7,767 nucleotides of DNA. It comes from Lachnospiraceae bacterium UBA7060 (GTDB lineage: Bacteria > Bacillota > Clostridia > Lachnospirales > Lachnospiraceae). This document shows, piece after piece, positions 1 to 6,007 of the stretch. Made by a program: the position numbers and the translations under genes. The first letter of the stretch is position 1. Every line of letters begins with the position of its first letter. The notes beneath the pieces were generated by a model. It saw nothing but the letters and a program-made list of their open reading frames with translations, was not told the origin of the DNA and made no database searches. The stretch covers positions 247 through 8,013 of the forward strand of contig DLAA01000130.1 of assembly GCA_002493835.1 (NCBI GenBank), read 5' to 3'.

Positions 1-6
1 ATAATA

Positions 7-32
7 GCCCGGGTGCCGAAAGGTGCCTGGGC
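7..32 (+). other. GNRA-capped RNA hairpin at the window edge
   Basis: An 11-bp stem (7-17 with 22-32) closes a GAAA tetraloop at 18-21. Three of the pairs are G-T wobbles when read as plus-strand RNA, and these become A-C mismatches on the other strand, so the structure makes sense only as a plus-strand transcript. It is followed by a short, weak T-run (about 40-44). It could be the end of a structured RNA or the terminator of a plus-strand gene lying left of the window; I do not recognise an RNA family. What is seen is the hairpin; its role is unknown. Confidence 0.4.
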
Positions 33-80
33 ACTCCTCATTTTGCGCGCATAGGCAGAGTCAGAAGCTGGCAGAGCCCC

Positions 81-109
81 AAAAAAAGAGAGCCATTTCA
101 GCCCTCTTT
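81..109 (-). terminator. Intrinsic terminator of the small alarmone synthetase gene
   Basis: On the minus strand a 10-bp stem (arm AAAGAGGGCT at 109-100, arm GGCTCTCTTT at 94-85, two G-T wobbles) closes a 5-base loop GAAAT and runs straight into an uninterrupted T-run at 87-81. It starts 7 bases after the stop codon of the gene ending at 117, the expected place for a rho-independent terminator. Confidence 0.75.
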
Positions 110-116
110 CTCCGTC

Positions 117-860
117 TTACTTCGTATCCTCTTCCTCATGCCCGATATGTAGGATCTCCTCGTTCAGTGACATCATTCTCGCATCCAGCGCGGCGACCAT
201 CTGCGCACACTCCACAAGCTGCTCCTTGATGTGCTCCGGCGCGTTCCCCTCAAATTTATAGTGGATCTTATGCTCCAGACTGGCCCAGAAATCCATGGCA
301 ATCGTACGAATCTGCACTTCCACCGCCATATCTCTTGTCTGGTCTGAAAAAAACACCGGCACACTCACGATCATATGATAGCTGCGGTAGCCATTGGGCT
401 TCGGATTCTTGATATAATCCTTCTCCTTGATCACCGTAATATCATCCTGCTTCGCAAGTGCCTGTGCCAGCATATAAATATCGTCCACATAAGAACAGAC
501 CACTCGAATTCCCGCCACATCGCTAAGGTTATTCTCCACATTCTCCACTGTGAAAGCAAGCCCCTTACGATTCAATTTCTCCATAATGCTTGTACTGCTT
601 TTTAGCCGAGAATTAATGGAAGTGATTGGATTTCTGCGAAACCGTACATTAAACTCCGAATTTAAAACATCAAATTTTGTGCGCACCTCTTTGATCGCAC
701 AACTGTAACGCATTCGCATTTCCTTGTAATCCACCATCGTTCCAGCCATCTTACGGCGTTGTTCATAAATCTCCTTATCTACCTTTGGAATCACCATCAT
801 CTGTTTTTCCTCGGCATCAAATCCCATCTCGTCCAATGGGAAAAATGGATTTCCACTCAT
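117..860 (-). CDS. Small alarmone synthetase (RelQ/YjbM-type GTP pyrophosphokinase)
   Basis: A cytoplasmic enzyme of the RelA/SpoT synthetase fold that transfers pyrophosphate from ATP to GTP or GDP to make (p)ppGpp, the stringent-response signal. The 247 residues hold only the synthetase domain: no HD hydrolase, TGS or ACT domains, which marks it as a stand-alone small synthetase. Visible family motifs are RLKSSTSIMEKL (85-96, substrate-binding R and K), SDVAGIRVVCSY (113-124), KNPKPNGYRSYH (151-162, the G-loop with Y158 stacking on the guanine in relatives) and EVQIRTIAMDFWASLEHK (181-198, with the catalytic E181 and the ExxH-type E196/H197). It is somewhat longer than Bacillus YjbM (about 211 residues), mainly through about 25 extra N-terminal residues and an acidic tail. 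The start is fixed by GGAGGG at 869-874, 8 bases upstream. It is followed by its own terminator and seems monocistronic. Family assignment is firm; the exact subclass (RelQ rather than RelP) is inferred from the motifs. Confidence 0.94.
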   Translation of the reverse strand: MSGNPFFPLDEMGFDAEEKQMMVIPKVDKEIYEQRRKMAGTMVDYKEMRMRYSCAIKEVRTKFDVLNSEFNVRFRRNPITSINSRLKSSTSIMEKLNRKGLAFTVENVENNLSDVAGIRVVCSYVDDIYMLAQALAKQDDITVIKEKDYIKNPKPNGYRSYHMIVSVPVFFSDQTRDMAVEVQIRTIAMDFWASLEHKIHYKFEGNAPEHIKEQLVECAQMVAALDARMMSLNEEILHIGHEEEDTK

Positions 861-886
861 TTGCCCGACCCTCCGTTCATTTTCCT

Positions 887-915
887 AATATATACCAAAT
901 ACCGCCTGAAAACAA
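887..915 (-). promoter_or_regulatory. Possible promoter of the alarmone synthetase gene
   Basis: On the minus strand, TTGTTT (915-910) and TATATT (892-887) are separated by 17 bases in an AT-rich stretch, about 30 bases upstream of the start codon. An overlapping extended -10 reading (TGG followed by TATATA at 894-889) is equally possible. The -35 box is poor, so this is only a candidate. Confidence 0.3.
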
Positions 916-982
916 GGAAAGAATTATTAACTTTTTATTAGAATTTTGAAAGATTTCACAGTAAAGTATCCATGGATTTTCA

Positions 983-1011
983 TTGACTTCTCTCCAAAAT
1001 CTCCCTATAAT
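983..1011 (+). promoter_or_regulatory. Sigma-A promoter of the aldo/keto reductase gene
   Basis: TTGACT (983-988) and a perfect TATAAT (1006-1011) are separated by exactly 17 bases, one mismatch from the vegetative consensus. Transcription would start near 1018, giving a leader of about 67 bases before the start at 1085. The leader contains a small inverted repeat (GCCGT at 1031-1035 with ACGGC at 1046-1050), too short to call an attenuator. Confidence 0.72.
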
Positions 1012-1084
1012 AGAGGCAGCTTTGACAATTGCCGTTTTCTTTACTACGGCTGTCGAGAACACTTCGGAATGGAGACCTTAATTT

Positions 1085-2266
1085 ATGCAGTACAGAAAAA
1101 TGAAAGACGGCACAGAAGTGTCTATTCTTGGCTACGGCTGTATGCGATTTTCCAGTTCAGCCGGAAAAATCAATCTGGAAAAAGCTGAAAAAGAAGTTAT
1201 GTACGCCATTAAAAACGGCGTCAACTATTTTGATACTGCCTATATCTATGGTGGCAGCGAAGAGGCGCTGGGAAGTATCCTGGAACGGAATCATTGTCGG
1301 GATCAGGTGTATATCGCTACCAAACTCCCCTACTATCTAATGAAAAACGCGGCTTCCATGGAGAAATTATTTAATGAACAGCTCCGCCGTCTGCGTACAG
1401 ATCACATAGACTTTTATCTGATGCATATGCTCTTTGATACAGACGTCTGGAACAAACTGAGAGGACTTGGTATCGAAGACTGGATTGCAGACAAGAAAAG
1501 AACAGGCGCTATACGAAATATCGGTTTTTCTTTTCACGGCGACACATCCACCTTTCAGGCACTCATAGATGCCTATGAATGGGATTTTTGTCAGATTCAG
1601 TACAACTATTTAGATGAACACACCCAGGCTGGACGAACAGGGCTTCACTACGCCCACAGCAAAAACATTCCTGTCATTATCATGGAACCTCTTCGGGGCG
1701 GCAAGCTTGTCGAGCTTCTGCCCGACGGTGCAAAAAAAGCGATTGCCGATTATCCTGTGAAACGAACGCCTGCACAGTGGGCTCTTGACTGGCTCTGGGA
1801 CCAGCCGGAGGTAACCTGTGTCCTCTCCGGCATGAATTCCCTGGACATGGTACAGGAAAATATCAACACTGCCAACCAGGCAAAGACAAACTCTTTCACG
1901 GAAACAGACCATCAGCTGATTAACACCGTGCGTGCAAAGATCAACCAAACTCTCAAGGTCGGCTGTACCGGCTGTGGGTACTGTATGCCCTGCCCTCACG
2001 GCGTGGATATTCCCACCGCTTTCCGGTGTTACAACCATACTGCCACACAAAAAAGATTCAGCACCATATTTGAATATATTCAGGTTACCTGCCTTCAGAA
2101 AAAGTCTACTTCCATGACTAACTGTACCAAATGCGGCGCCTGTGAAAAACACTGTCCACAGCATATCGAAATTCGAAAAGAACTGCAGAATGCAAAAAAG
2201 GCCTTACAGCCTTTTTATGTACGCCTCGCTTTAAAACTCATGCATAAGTTTGTCCGGCGAAGCTGA
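1085..2266 (+). CDS. Aldo/keto reductase with C-terminal two-cluster ferredoxin domain
   Basis: A soluble oxidoreductase of the NAD(P)H-dependent aldo/keto reductase superfamily fused to a ferredoxin-like tail (the COG1453-type 'predicted oxidoreductase' architecture common in anaerobes). Residues 1-285 form the TIM barrel: glycine-rich start ILGYGCMRF (14-22), catalytic tetrad candidates D50, Y55, K80 and H114 (in FDTAYIYGG, ATKLP and YLMHM), a strand with EPLRGGKL (201-208), and the cofactor-binding SGMNSLDMVQEN (248-259). The tail carries two cysteine sets: C294, C297, C300, C303 followed by proline, and C347, C350, C353, C357 followed by proline, each fit for a [4Fe-4S] cluster. It therefore probably passes electrons between a nicotinamide and an iron-sulfur partner; the substrate is unknown. 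GGAG at 1071-1074 supports the start, which also matches the usual MQYRK-type beginning of the family. It is single, with its own promoter, and converges on the gene ending at 2268. The length, 393, is normal for the fusion. Confidence 0.93.
   Translation: MQYRKMKDGTEVSILGYGCMRFSSSAGKINLEKAEKEVMYAIKNGVNYFDTAYIYGGSEEALGSILERNHCRDQVYIATKLPYYLMKNAASMEKLFNEQLRRLRTDHIDFYLMHMLFDTDVWNKLRGLGIEDWIADKKRTGAIRNIGFSFHGDTSTFQALIDAYEWDFCQIQYNYLDEHTQAGRTGLHYAHSKNIPVIIMEPLRGGKLVELLPDGAKKAIADYPVKRTPAQWALDWLWDQPEVTCVLSGMNSLDMVQENINTANQAKTNSFTETDHQLINTVRAKINQTLKVGCTGCGYCMPCPHGVDIPTAFRCYNHTATQKRFSTIFEYIQVTCLQKKSTSMTNCTKCGACEKHCPQHIEIRKELQNAKKALQPFYVRLALKLMHKFVRRS
2195..2216 (-). terminator. Terminator of the minus-strand operon, inside the opposing gene
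   Basis: AAAAAGGC (2195-2202) and GCCTTTTT (2209-2216) form a perfect 8-bp stem with a 6-base loop. On the minus strand the right arm runs into six T (2199-2194), and the hairpin lies 51 bases past the stop codon of the gene ending at 2268, a good place to end that transcript. The sequence is symmetric enough to act in both directions, but on the plus strand it would cut the reductase message before its stop codon, so minus-strand use is more likely. It sits in codons for residues near 370-377 of the reductase (KKALQPF). Confidence 0.5.
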
Positions 2267-2276
2267 GTTATTTTTT
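2235..2276 (+). terminator. Candidate terminator overlapping the aldo/keto reductase stop codon
   Basis: AACTCA (2235-2240) pairs with TGAGTT (2264-2269), and after a bulged T a further GC (2242-2243) pairs with GC (2262-2263). The stem is followed by A and six T (2271-2276). The right arm contains the stop codon TGA (2264-2266) of the reductase. The loop is long (18 bases), so efficiency is uncertain, but no other plus-strand terminator is visible. Confidence 0.4.
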
Positions 2277-2990
2277 CCCCAGCATACTGTAATTCCCTGT
2301 ATGATCATAAGAATCCAAAAGATAATAGTTTTCGGCCTGCATAGCGAGTATGGTCTCCCTGTCAGCCGTCCGTGTCCCTTTTTTCCCTTTCTGTGGCTCT
2401 TCCTGCTTGGTCCGCCCAAACAATATCTTAGCCGCTTTTTCTTTGTGCCTTCGATAGGCCTCCATCATCCGCGATGCGCTCTCCCGCAGACGGTTTTTGA
2501 TATTTCCCCTGCCTGTCTGAGCCACTGTCGTCTTTTCTCTGTCCGCCTGTTTTCTCTCTTCCGATTCACTTTTGGGTCTCTCCCCAGTAGCAGGCGTTAT
2601 TGTATTTTCCGCTGCAATCACTTCAGCGAGGACTGCGCTCTGTGCAGCCGCCCCCGCTGTCTCAATTCCCTTTTTCAGGCCATCCAAAGTAGATATACTC
2701 ACTTCGTCCTGCCCCGTCCTGGCACCGATTATATTTCGTGCCTCCGTCTCCAACCCCAATCCAAGCTTCAGTCTTCCACTGATATTTTTGTCTGCAAGCC
2801 CGAAGCCCAGACCTTCCGTCTCTGTCTGCATCTCCCTGGCCGCCATAGGAGCTCCGCCGCCCTTTTTAAGATGTGCAGTGCCTGCCATGTGATTGGAAAA
2901 CGGCTCATGAAAATGAGACGTCTTCCACTTGATCACATGATATTTCACATCATAATCTTCATTTTGCTGTACCCAGTTGACATGGTTCAT
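2268..2990 (-). CDS. Hypothetical protein, last gene of the flagellum-linked cassette
   Basis: I do not recognise a family. The 240-residue product is hydrophilic, with no signal peptide or membrane segment. The N-terminal part (1-58) is aromatic- and histidine-rich with a motif-like stretch HFHEPFSNHMAGTAH (26-40) followed by KKGGGAPM (42-49). Residues 100-130 are alanine-rich and probably helical, 133-205 are highly charged and probably disordered or coiled, and the C-terminus has a second motif-like block, AMQAENYYLLDSY (216-228), ending TGNYSMLGKK. The start codon lies 8 bases after the stop of the gene at 2999-3730, and the only Shine-Dalgarno-like bases (AGG, overlapping that stop) are weak, so translation is probably coupled. 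The opposite-strand open frame over the same bases has no ribosome site and a shadow-like Cys/Phe/Pro composition. By context it may be a partner or chaperone-like companion of the FliD-like protein; that is inference only. Confidence 0.75.
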   Translation of the reverse strand: MNHVNWVQQNEDYDVKYHVIKWKTSHFHEPFSNHMAGTAHLKKGGGAPMAAREMQTETEGLGFGLADKNISGRLKLGLGLETEARNIIGARTGQDEVSISTLDGLKKGIETAGAAAQSAVLAEVIAAENTITPATGERPKSESEERKQADREKTTVAQTGRGNIKNRLRESASRMMEAYRRHKEKAAKILFGRTKQEEPQKGKKGTRTADRETILAMQAENYYLLDSYDHTGNYSMLGKK

Positions 2991-2998
2991 ACTGATAC

Positions 2999-3730
2999 CT
3001 ATCTTCTATAGTTAAAATAGTTTCCCAAACTTCTCCCACTGCTGCCGTAGAGATTCGTCCTATCGAAAGGACTGTAAATACTGCTCTGCTCCGCTTCAAT
3101 ATTCTGCTCCGCTGAAGCCTCTATGGAACCGGCTCTTGCCGCCGCCCTCGCGGGAAATCCACTGCCGCCCCAAACTTTCTCCAAAGTATCCACATCTGCT
3201 GCCGACAGCTTCTCCTGATCAACCACCAGCGTGCCATCCGCTTTTCTGGTGACTCCTGTAGAAGCCAGCTCCCGCTCTGCTACCCTTGACATACTGTTTA
3301 ACTGAGTTAAAAAGGAAGTATCTGTCCGTGTTCCTGACTCTCTCAAGTCACTGAGCATATTATTGTACTGCTTAACAAAACCCTCAATATCCGATACAAT
3401 CTGCTCTGTGCTGCCGCTCTCCCTAGCCTTATCATACGGAGAATTCTTCTGGCTGTCCTTTAAAGCCTCTCCGTACTCTCCCACCTGTTTTGCATGATAC
3501 TGCATATCATAATAAAATTTCTGTGGTTTAGCTGTGGAGGTAACAAAATTCCTATTGGATATATTGCTCGTACCGCTAGCTTTCTTATTTCCCAGAAGAG
3601 CAGCCAACCTGCTTGTACGGCTGCTCGAGCTGTTTCGGCTCAATGCACTCTGTAAAAGAGAGTTTCTCTGATTGCTTGTTCTCTTTCTTGGATTAAACAT
3701 TCCACTTCTGTAATTTCTTGTAACTCTCAT
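2999..3730 (-). CDS. Short FliD C-terminal-like protein (putative flagellum-associated)
   Basis: A 243-residue protein whose residues 108-215 resemble the C-terminal region of the flagellar filament cap protein FliD: EQIVSDIEGFVKQYNNML (109-126), a spacer, then a helix with LTQLNSMSRVAERELASTGV (141-160), DGTLVVDQEKLSAA (165-178) and GGSGFPARAAARA (188-200). In FliD this block forms the coiled-coil and junction region. The FliD N-terminal domain and the variable D2/D3 domains are absent; genuine FliD is usually twice as long or more. In their place is a basic, Ser/Arg-rich probably disordered N-terminus (1-45), a type of sequence compatible with flagellar type III export, although no signal can be proven. 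The C-terminus ends LYGSSGRSLGNYFNYRR. The start is supported by AGGA (3737-3740) 6 bases upstream, with a G-run just beyond. It is the first gene of a two-gene unit with 2268-2990. The resemblance is from pattern recognition and needs a profile search. Confidence 0.72.
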   Translation of the reverse strand: MRVTRNYRSGMFNPRKRTSNQRNSLLQSALSRNSSSSRTSRLAALLGNKKASGTSNISNRNFVTSTAKPQKFYYDMQYHAKQVGEYGEALKDSQKNSPYDKARESGSTEQIVSDIEGFVKQYNNMLSDLRESGTRTDTSFLTQLNSMSRVAERELASTGVTRKADGTLVVDQEKLSAADVDTLEKVWGGSGFPARAAARAGSIEASAEQNIEAEQSSIYSPFDRTNLYGSSGRSLGNYFNYRR

Positions 3731-3924
3731 ATTAATTCCTGTCCCCCTTTTCTATCTATCCGACATCCTCATAGATACATTGCAAGCCTTTGAAAATCTA
3801 GTTCACTGCTAAGGCTTACTTTTATCTTATCATATATATCGACCTAACTTTGCTTTCCACAACCTCATATGTCACGAACTGATTTTGTTTTGTCACCAAT
3901 CATTCTGTCCACTGCAAAAAATAC

Positions 3925-3957
3925 AAAACTGCTTTATTTCAAACGTAAAATTGCTTT
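3925..3957. promoter_or_regulatory. Direct-repeat pair, possible LytTR-type operator
   Basis: AAAACTGCTTT (3925-3935) and AAAATTGCTTT (3947-3957) differ at one base and start 22 bases apart, about two helical turns. LytTR-domain regulators typically bind two imperfect direct repeats of about 9 bases with that period. On the minus strand the repeats read GCAGTTTT and GCAATTTT; the first shares the CAGTT core of the AgrA-type consensus. The site is about 200 bases upstream of the gene starting at 3730, and the neighbouring gene encodes a LytTR regulator. The link is inference. Confidence 0.22.
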
Positions 3958-3962
3958 TCCTA

Positions 3963-4040
3963 TGCCAAAATCGTCACTTGGCAGCGATCATTAAGAGTAT
4001 GCCTGCGGCAAACTCTGAGAATGCTTCGCATTCTTCTTAA
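3963..4040. repeat. Cluster of palindromic hairpins, possible dispersed element or structured RNA
   Basis: Three hairpins stand in a row: TGCCAA/TTGGCA (3963-3968 with 3978-3983, 9-base loop); AGAGT-A-TGCC with GGCA-A-ACTCT (3994-4003 with 4007-4016, one A-A mismatch, 3-base loop); and a perfect AGAATGC/GCATTCT (4018-4024 with 4028-4034, loop TTC). TTAAGA (3991-3996) can also pair with TCTTAA (4035-4040) to enclose the last two as an alternative fold. No T-run follows on either strand, so these are not ordinary terminators. Such tandem palindromes suggest a REP-like or MITE-like element, or a structured RNA. Confidence 0.5.
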
Positions 4041-4169
4041 GCAGCTTACATTGTCTCAATTTCTTAAAGAACAAGGTAAAAAATCGACGGCGCTGCTACT
4101 GCGTTTTGATTCCCAAACATAGCCGATAAGAGGCAAGACAAGTTTCACATAAACAGACATCATATCCAA

Positions 4170-4868
4170 TTACCTGCCTTGCATAAATCGGCTGCAGCGC
4201 CTTACAAACTCAGCATACTTTTGTTTCGATAAGTAAATTTTCTCTCCATCTGTCACTGTGATGCTGGTGCTGTCATATCCGCTGACTGCAGCAAGCGCCA
4301 CTAAATACCCTCTGTGACATCGAAAAAATCCCTCTCCCAGAATCTCCTCCAAGTGATTCATACGCTCATAATATTCCAGTTGTTCCGTTCGTGTATGCAA
4401 AATTACCTTTCGACCGCTATTTTCGATATAAAGAATATCCTCCACAGGAATTTTTCTGTACTTTCCCACCGTTTTTATCAAAAGAAATTTCGCTGGCCCA
4501 GCGCGCTTTTCTACTTCTTTCACCGCACGACTTAAGACCTCTTTCAATTTTCCTTCGTCTACAGGTTTCACTAAATAATGAAATGCCCCCACATCGAAGG
4601 CCTGAAACACCTGCTCCTTAACCCTTGTCACAAAAATTAGAATGACATCTGACAGCGATCGCAGTTTCCTCGCTGTCTCCATGCCATTCATTCCTTCCAT
4701 CGCTATATCCAGCAATACGATATCCGGCTGGTATCCTTCCACCACAGCCTCTATCAACTTCATCCCTGAATCAAATTCACTGGTCTGCGCTCCAGAAAAC
4801 TCCTTGTCGAGTAGGGTTCGAATCCTTTCTCTCCCTCTCGTCTCTTCATCGCAAATCGCAATTTTCAT
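4170..4868 (-). CDS. LytTR-family response regulator
   Basis: A 232-residue cytoplasmic two-component regulator that activates or represses genes when phosphorylated. Residues 1-118 are the receiver domain: acidic pair D7/E8 (MKIAICDEE), phospho-acceptor D54 in DIVLLDIAMEGMNG, switch threonine T81, and K101 in YLVKPVDEGKL. Residues 125-230 are the LytTR DNA-binding domain: ILYIENSGRKVILHT (145-159), GFFRCHRGYLVAL (180-192) and IYLSKQKYAEF (211-221). Length and order match the AgrA/LytR class. No histidine kinase is in the window, so the regulator is an orphan here. It follows the coiled-coil gene by 41 bases and probably shares its sigma-28 transcript; the ribosome site is weak (GAGG about 15 bases upstream of ATG), which would favour low expression. 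No clear terminator follows. Likely targets are the two genes downstream, by proximity only. Confidence 0.93.
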   Translation of the reverse strand: MKIAICDEETRGRERIRTLLDKEFSGAQTSEFDSGMKLIEAVVEGYQPDIVLLDIAMEGMNGMETARKLRSLSDVILIFVTRVKEQVFQAFDVGAFHYLVKPVDEGKLKEVLSRAVKEVEKRAGPAKFLLIKTVGKYRKIPVEDILYIENSGRKVILHTRTEQLEYYERMNHLEEILGEGFFRCHRGYLVALAAVSGYDSTSITVTDGEKIYLSKQKYAEFVRRCSRFMQGR

Positions 4869-4909
4869 CTTATTTGTCTTATGCCTCGCTTACTGCCTTC
4901 AATGTTTTT

Positions 4910-5956
4910 CTATATCTCCTCGTCTACCTCAATGCCTTTAATATCAGCCTCAACCAGCTTCAGCTTATTCAGCATATCCTTAATCCCTGCCTTCACGACA
5001 TCACTTGTACCTGCTACATCCATACCTGCTTCGGCCATATCTTTTAAAAGCTGCGCTTCCTCTCTGGCATCTTTGGCCTGCTCCCTCTGAGCCTCTTCCG
5101 CCTCATGAGTATTCTCCTGTGCAGACTCAACTCTTTCCTCAATCAGCTCTTTCTGCTCCTTGCGCAGCGCTATCTTCTCTTCCTGCTCTTCCTTCTCTTC
5201 GGCGTCCTTCTTGGCCTCTTCTCTCTGCTCCTCGTAAGTCTCATCTACATGGTCTTTTGCCTCTTCCACAAGCAGTCCCTGAATGTCCTCACTGGCTTGC
5301 TCCATAATCTTTTCGGCATTCTTCTGGGCATCTGCCATTTTATGGAATTTCAAGCCCTCCACCTTCATATCAGTAAGAGCGCTCTGCAGATAGCCAGCAT
5401 AAGCATTGGCGCTTTGCTGTCTGCTCTCAAATATGAACTGTTCATTGTTTATCTCCAAACACTTCTCCTGATACTCCGTGAGCGGCTGGTTCTGCAATAC
5501 TTCCAGCCTCGCTTCTTCCTCTTCGGTGAGCGGATTATCGGGGTCAGGATGTGCACCCCTCATAAGCAGTTCCAAATCCTCCTGCTCCTGCGAATCAGGG
5601 TCCACACCATACTGCTTTCGCAAATTTTCTTTCCTGGCTCTGCATTCCTGAACTAATTCATGATTATAAAGAACATCCTCCCACTGACGGTTCTGCTCCT
5701 CCCGTATCTTTGCCTGACCTTGAACCATCTTCCGATCCGCGTTCCAGGCATCATGCACAAACTTCATTGCTTTCTTCTGCGCCTGCTGTCTTCGCAGCGC
5801 AATAGGATCCTGATTTATCGGCAGATCTCCGGCGAAAATCGTATTCTTTCTCTGCCCCGCCGCCTCCTTGCGGCGACCGCTCTCTCCCGCCTTCTCCTGC
5901 GTATGTATATTGGTATGAATGGTTTGATTTTCGATACCACCGATTTTCACCTGCAT
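4910..5956 (-). CDS. Charged coiled-coil protein of unknown function under a sigma-28-type promoter
   Basis: I do not recognise a family. The 348-residue protein has no signal peptide or membrane span. In order: a polar N-terminus (1-37), a motif-like block NTIFAGDLPINQDPIALRR (38-56) followed by helix KKAMKFVHDAWNADRKM (61-77), a charged helix to about 115, then an imperfect internal repeat NPLTEEEEARLEVL / QPLTEYQEKCLEIN (141-154 and 157-170), an alanine-containing helix (178-230), a long Glu/Lys/Arg/Gln-rich coiled coil (about 232-308), and a C-terminal block IKDMLNKLKLVEADIKGIEVDEEI-like (325-348) that looks conserved. AGGAGG (5965-5970), 8 bases from ATG, gives a strong ribosome site. 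The promoter upstream suggests a late flagellar or motility role, possibly a secreted or structural accessory, or an export-related coiled-coil protein. Function is not assigned. The opposite-strand open frames over the coil are leucine-rich shadows. Confidence 0.82.
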   Translation of the reverse strand: MQVKIGGIENQTIHTNIHTQEKAGESGRRKEAAGQRKNTIFAGDLPINQDPIALRRQQAQKKAMKFVHDAWNADRKMVQGQAKIREEQNRQWEDVLYNHELVQECRARKENLRKQYGVDPDSQEQEDLELLMRGAHPDPDNPLTEEEEARLEVLQNQPLTEYQEKCLEINNEQFIFESRQQSANAYAGYLQSALTDMKVEGLKFHKMADAQKNAEKIMEQASEDIQGLLVEEAKDHVDETYEEQREEAKKDAEEKEEQEEKIALRKEQKELIEERVESAQENTHEAEEAQREQAKDAREEAQLLKDMAEAGMDVAGTSDVVKAGIKDMLNKLKLVEADIKGIEVDEEI

Positions 5957-6007
5957 ATCCTGCCCCTCCTTTTATAAATTGTATGATTCTGCACTTTATT
6001 ATATATA

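Larger units (their letters stand above)
3731..4169. other. 439-bp non-coding region between two minus-strand units
   Basis: No credible gene is present in either direction. It holds, from right to left on the transcribed strand: a weak terminator-like fold after the LytTR gene (ATCGGC at 4127-4122 with GCCGTCGAT at 4091-4083, then five T at 4082-4078, loop about 30 bases); a cluster of palindromes at 3963-4040; two near-identical 11-base direct repeats at 3925-3957; and, closer to the next gene, an inverted repeat AAGCCTT (3784-3790) with AAGGCTT (3811-3817). A promoter for the two downstream genes should lie here. TTGTGG (3862-3857) and TATATA (3838-3833) at 18 bases is the best vegetative candidate I see, and it is weak. 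Confidence 0.6.

Noticed and set aside
1022..1050. TTGACA at 1022 as an additional promoter for the reductase
   Set aside because: No acceptable -10 box 16-18 bases downstream; the promoter at 983-1011 is far better.
1610..2164. 184-residue minus-strand open frame inside the aldo/keto reductase
   Set aside because: The plus frame has full family motifs and two ferredoxin cysteine sets; the opposite frame is a shadow.
2250..3011. Long plus-strand open frame opposite the genes at 2268-2990
   Set aside because: No ribosome site, rich in Cys, Phe, Ser and Pro as expected from the reverse of a charged protein, and it conflicts with a tightly spaced minus-strand operon.
3836..3843. Second sigma-28-like -10 box (GTCGATAT, minus strand) upstream of the FliD-like gene
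   Set aside because: One mismatch in the -10 box, but nothing like TAAA lies 14-16 bases upstream (TTGT instead), so a second flagellar promoter cannot be supported.
4122..4129. GCCGATAA on the plus strand, resembling a FliA -10 box
   Set aside because: No matching -35 at the right distance, and it would direct transcription antisense into the LytTR gene.
5105..5656. Leucine-rich plus-strand open frame that looks like a membrane protein
   Set aside because: It is the reverse complement of the Glu/Lys/Gln-rich coiled coil; such codons read as Leu, Phe and Ser on the other strand. No promoter or ribosome site.
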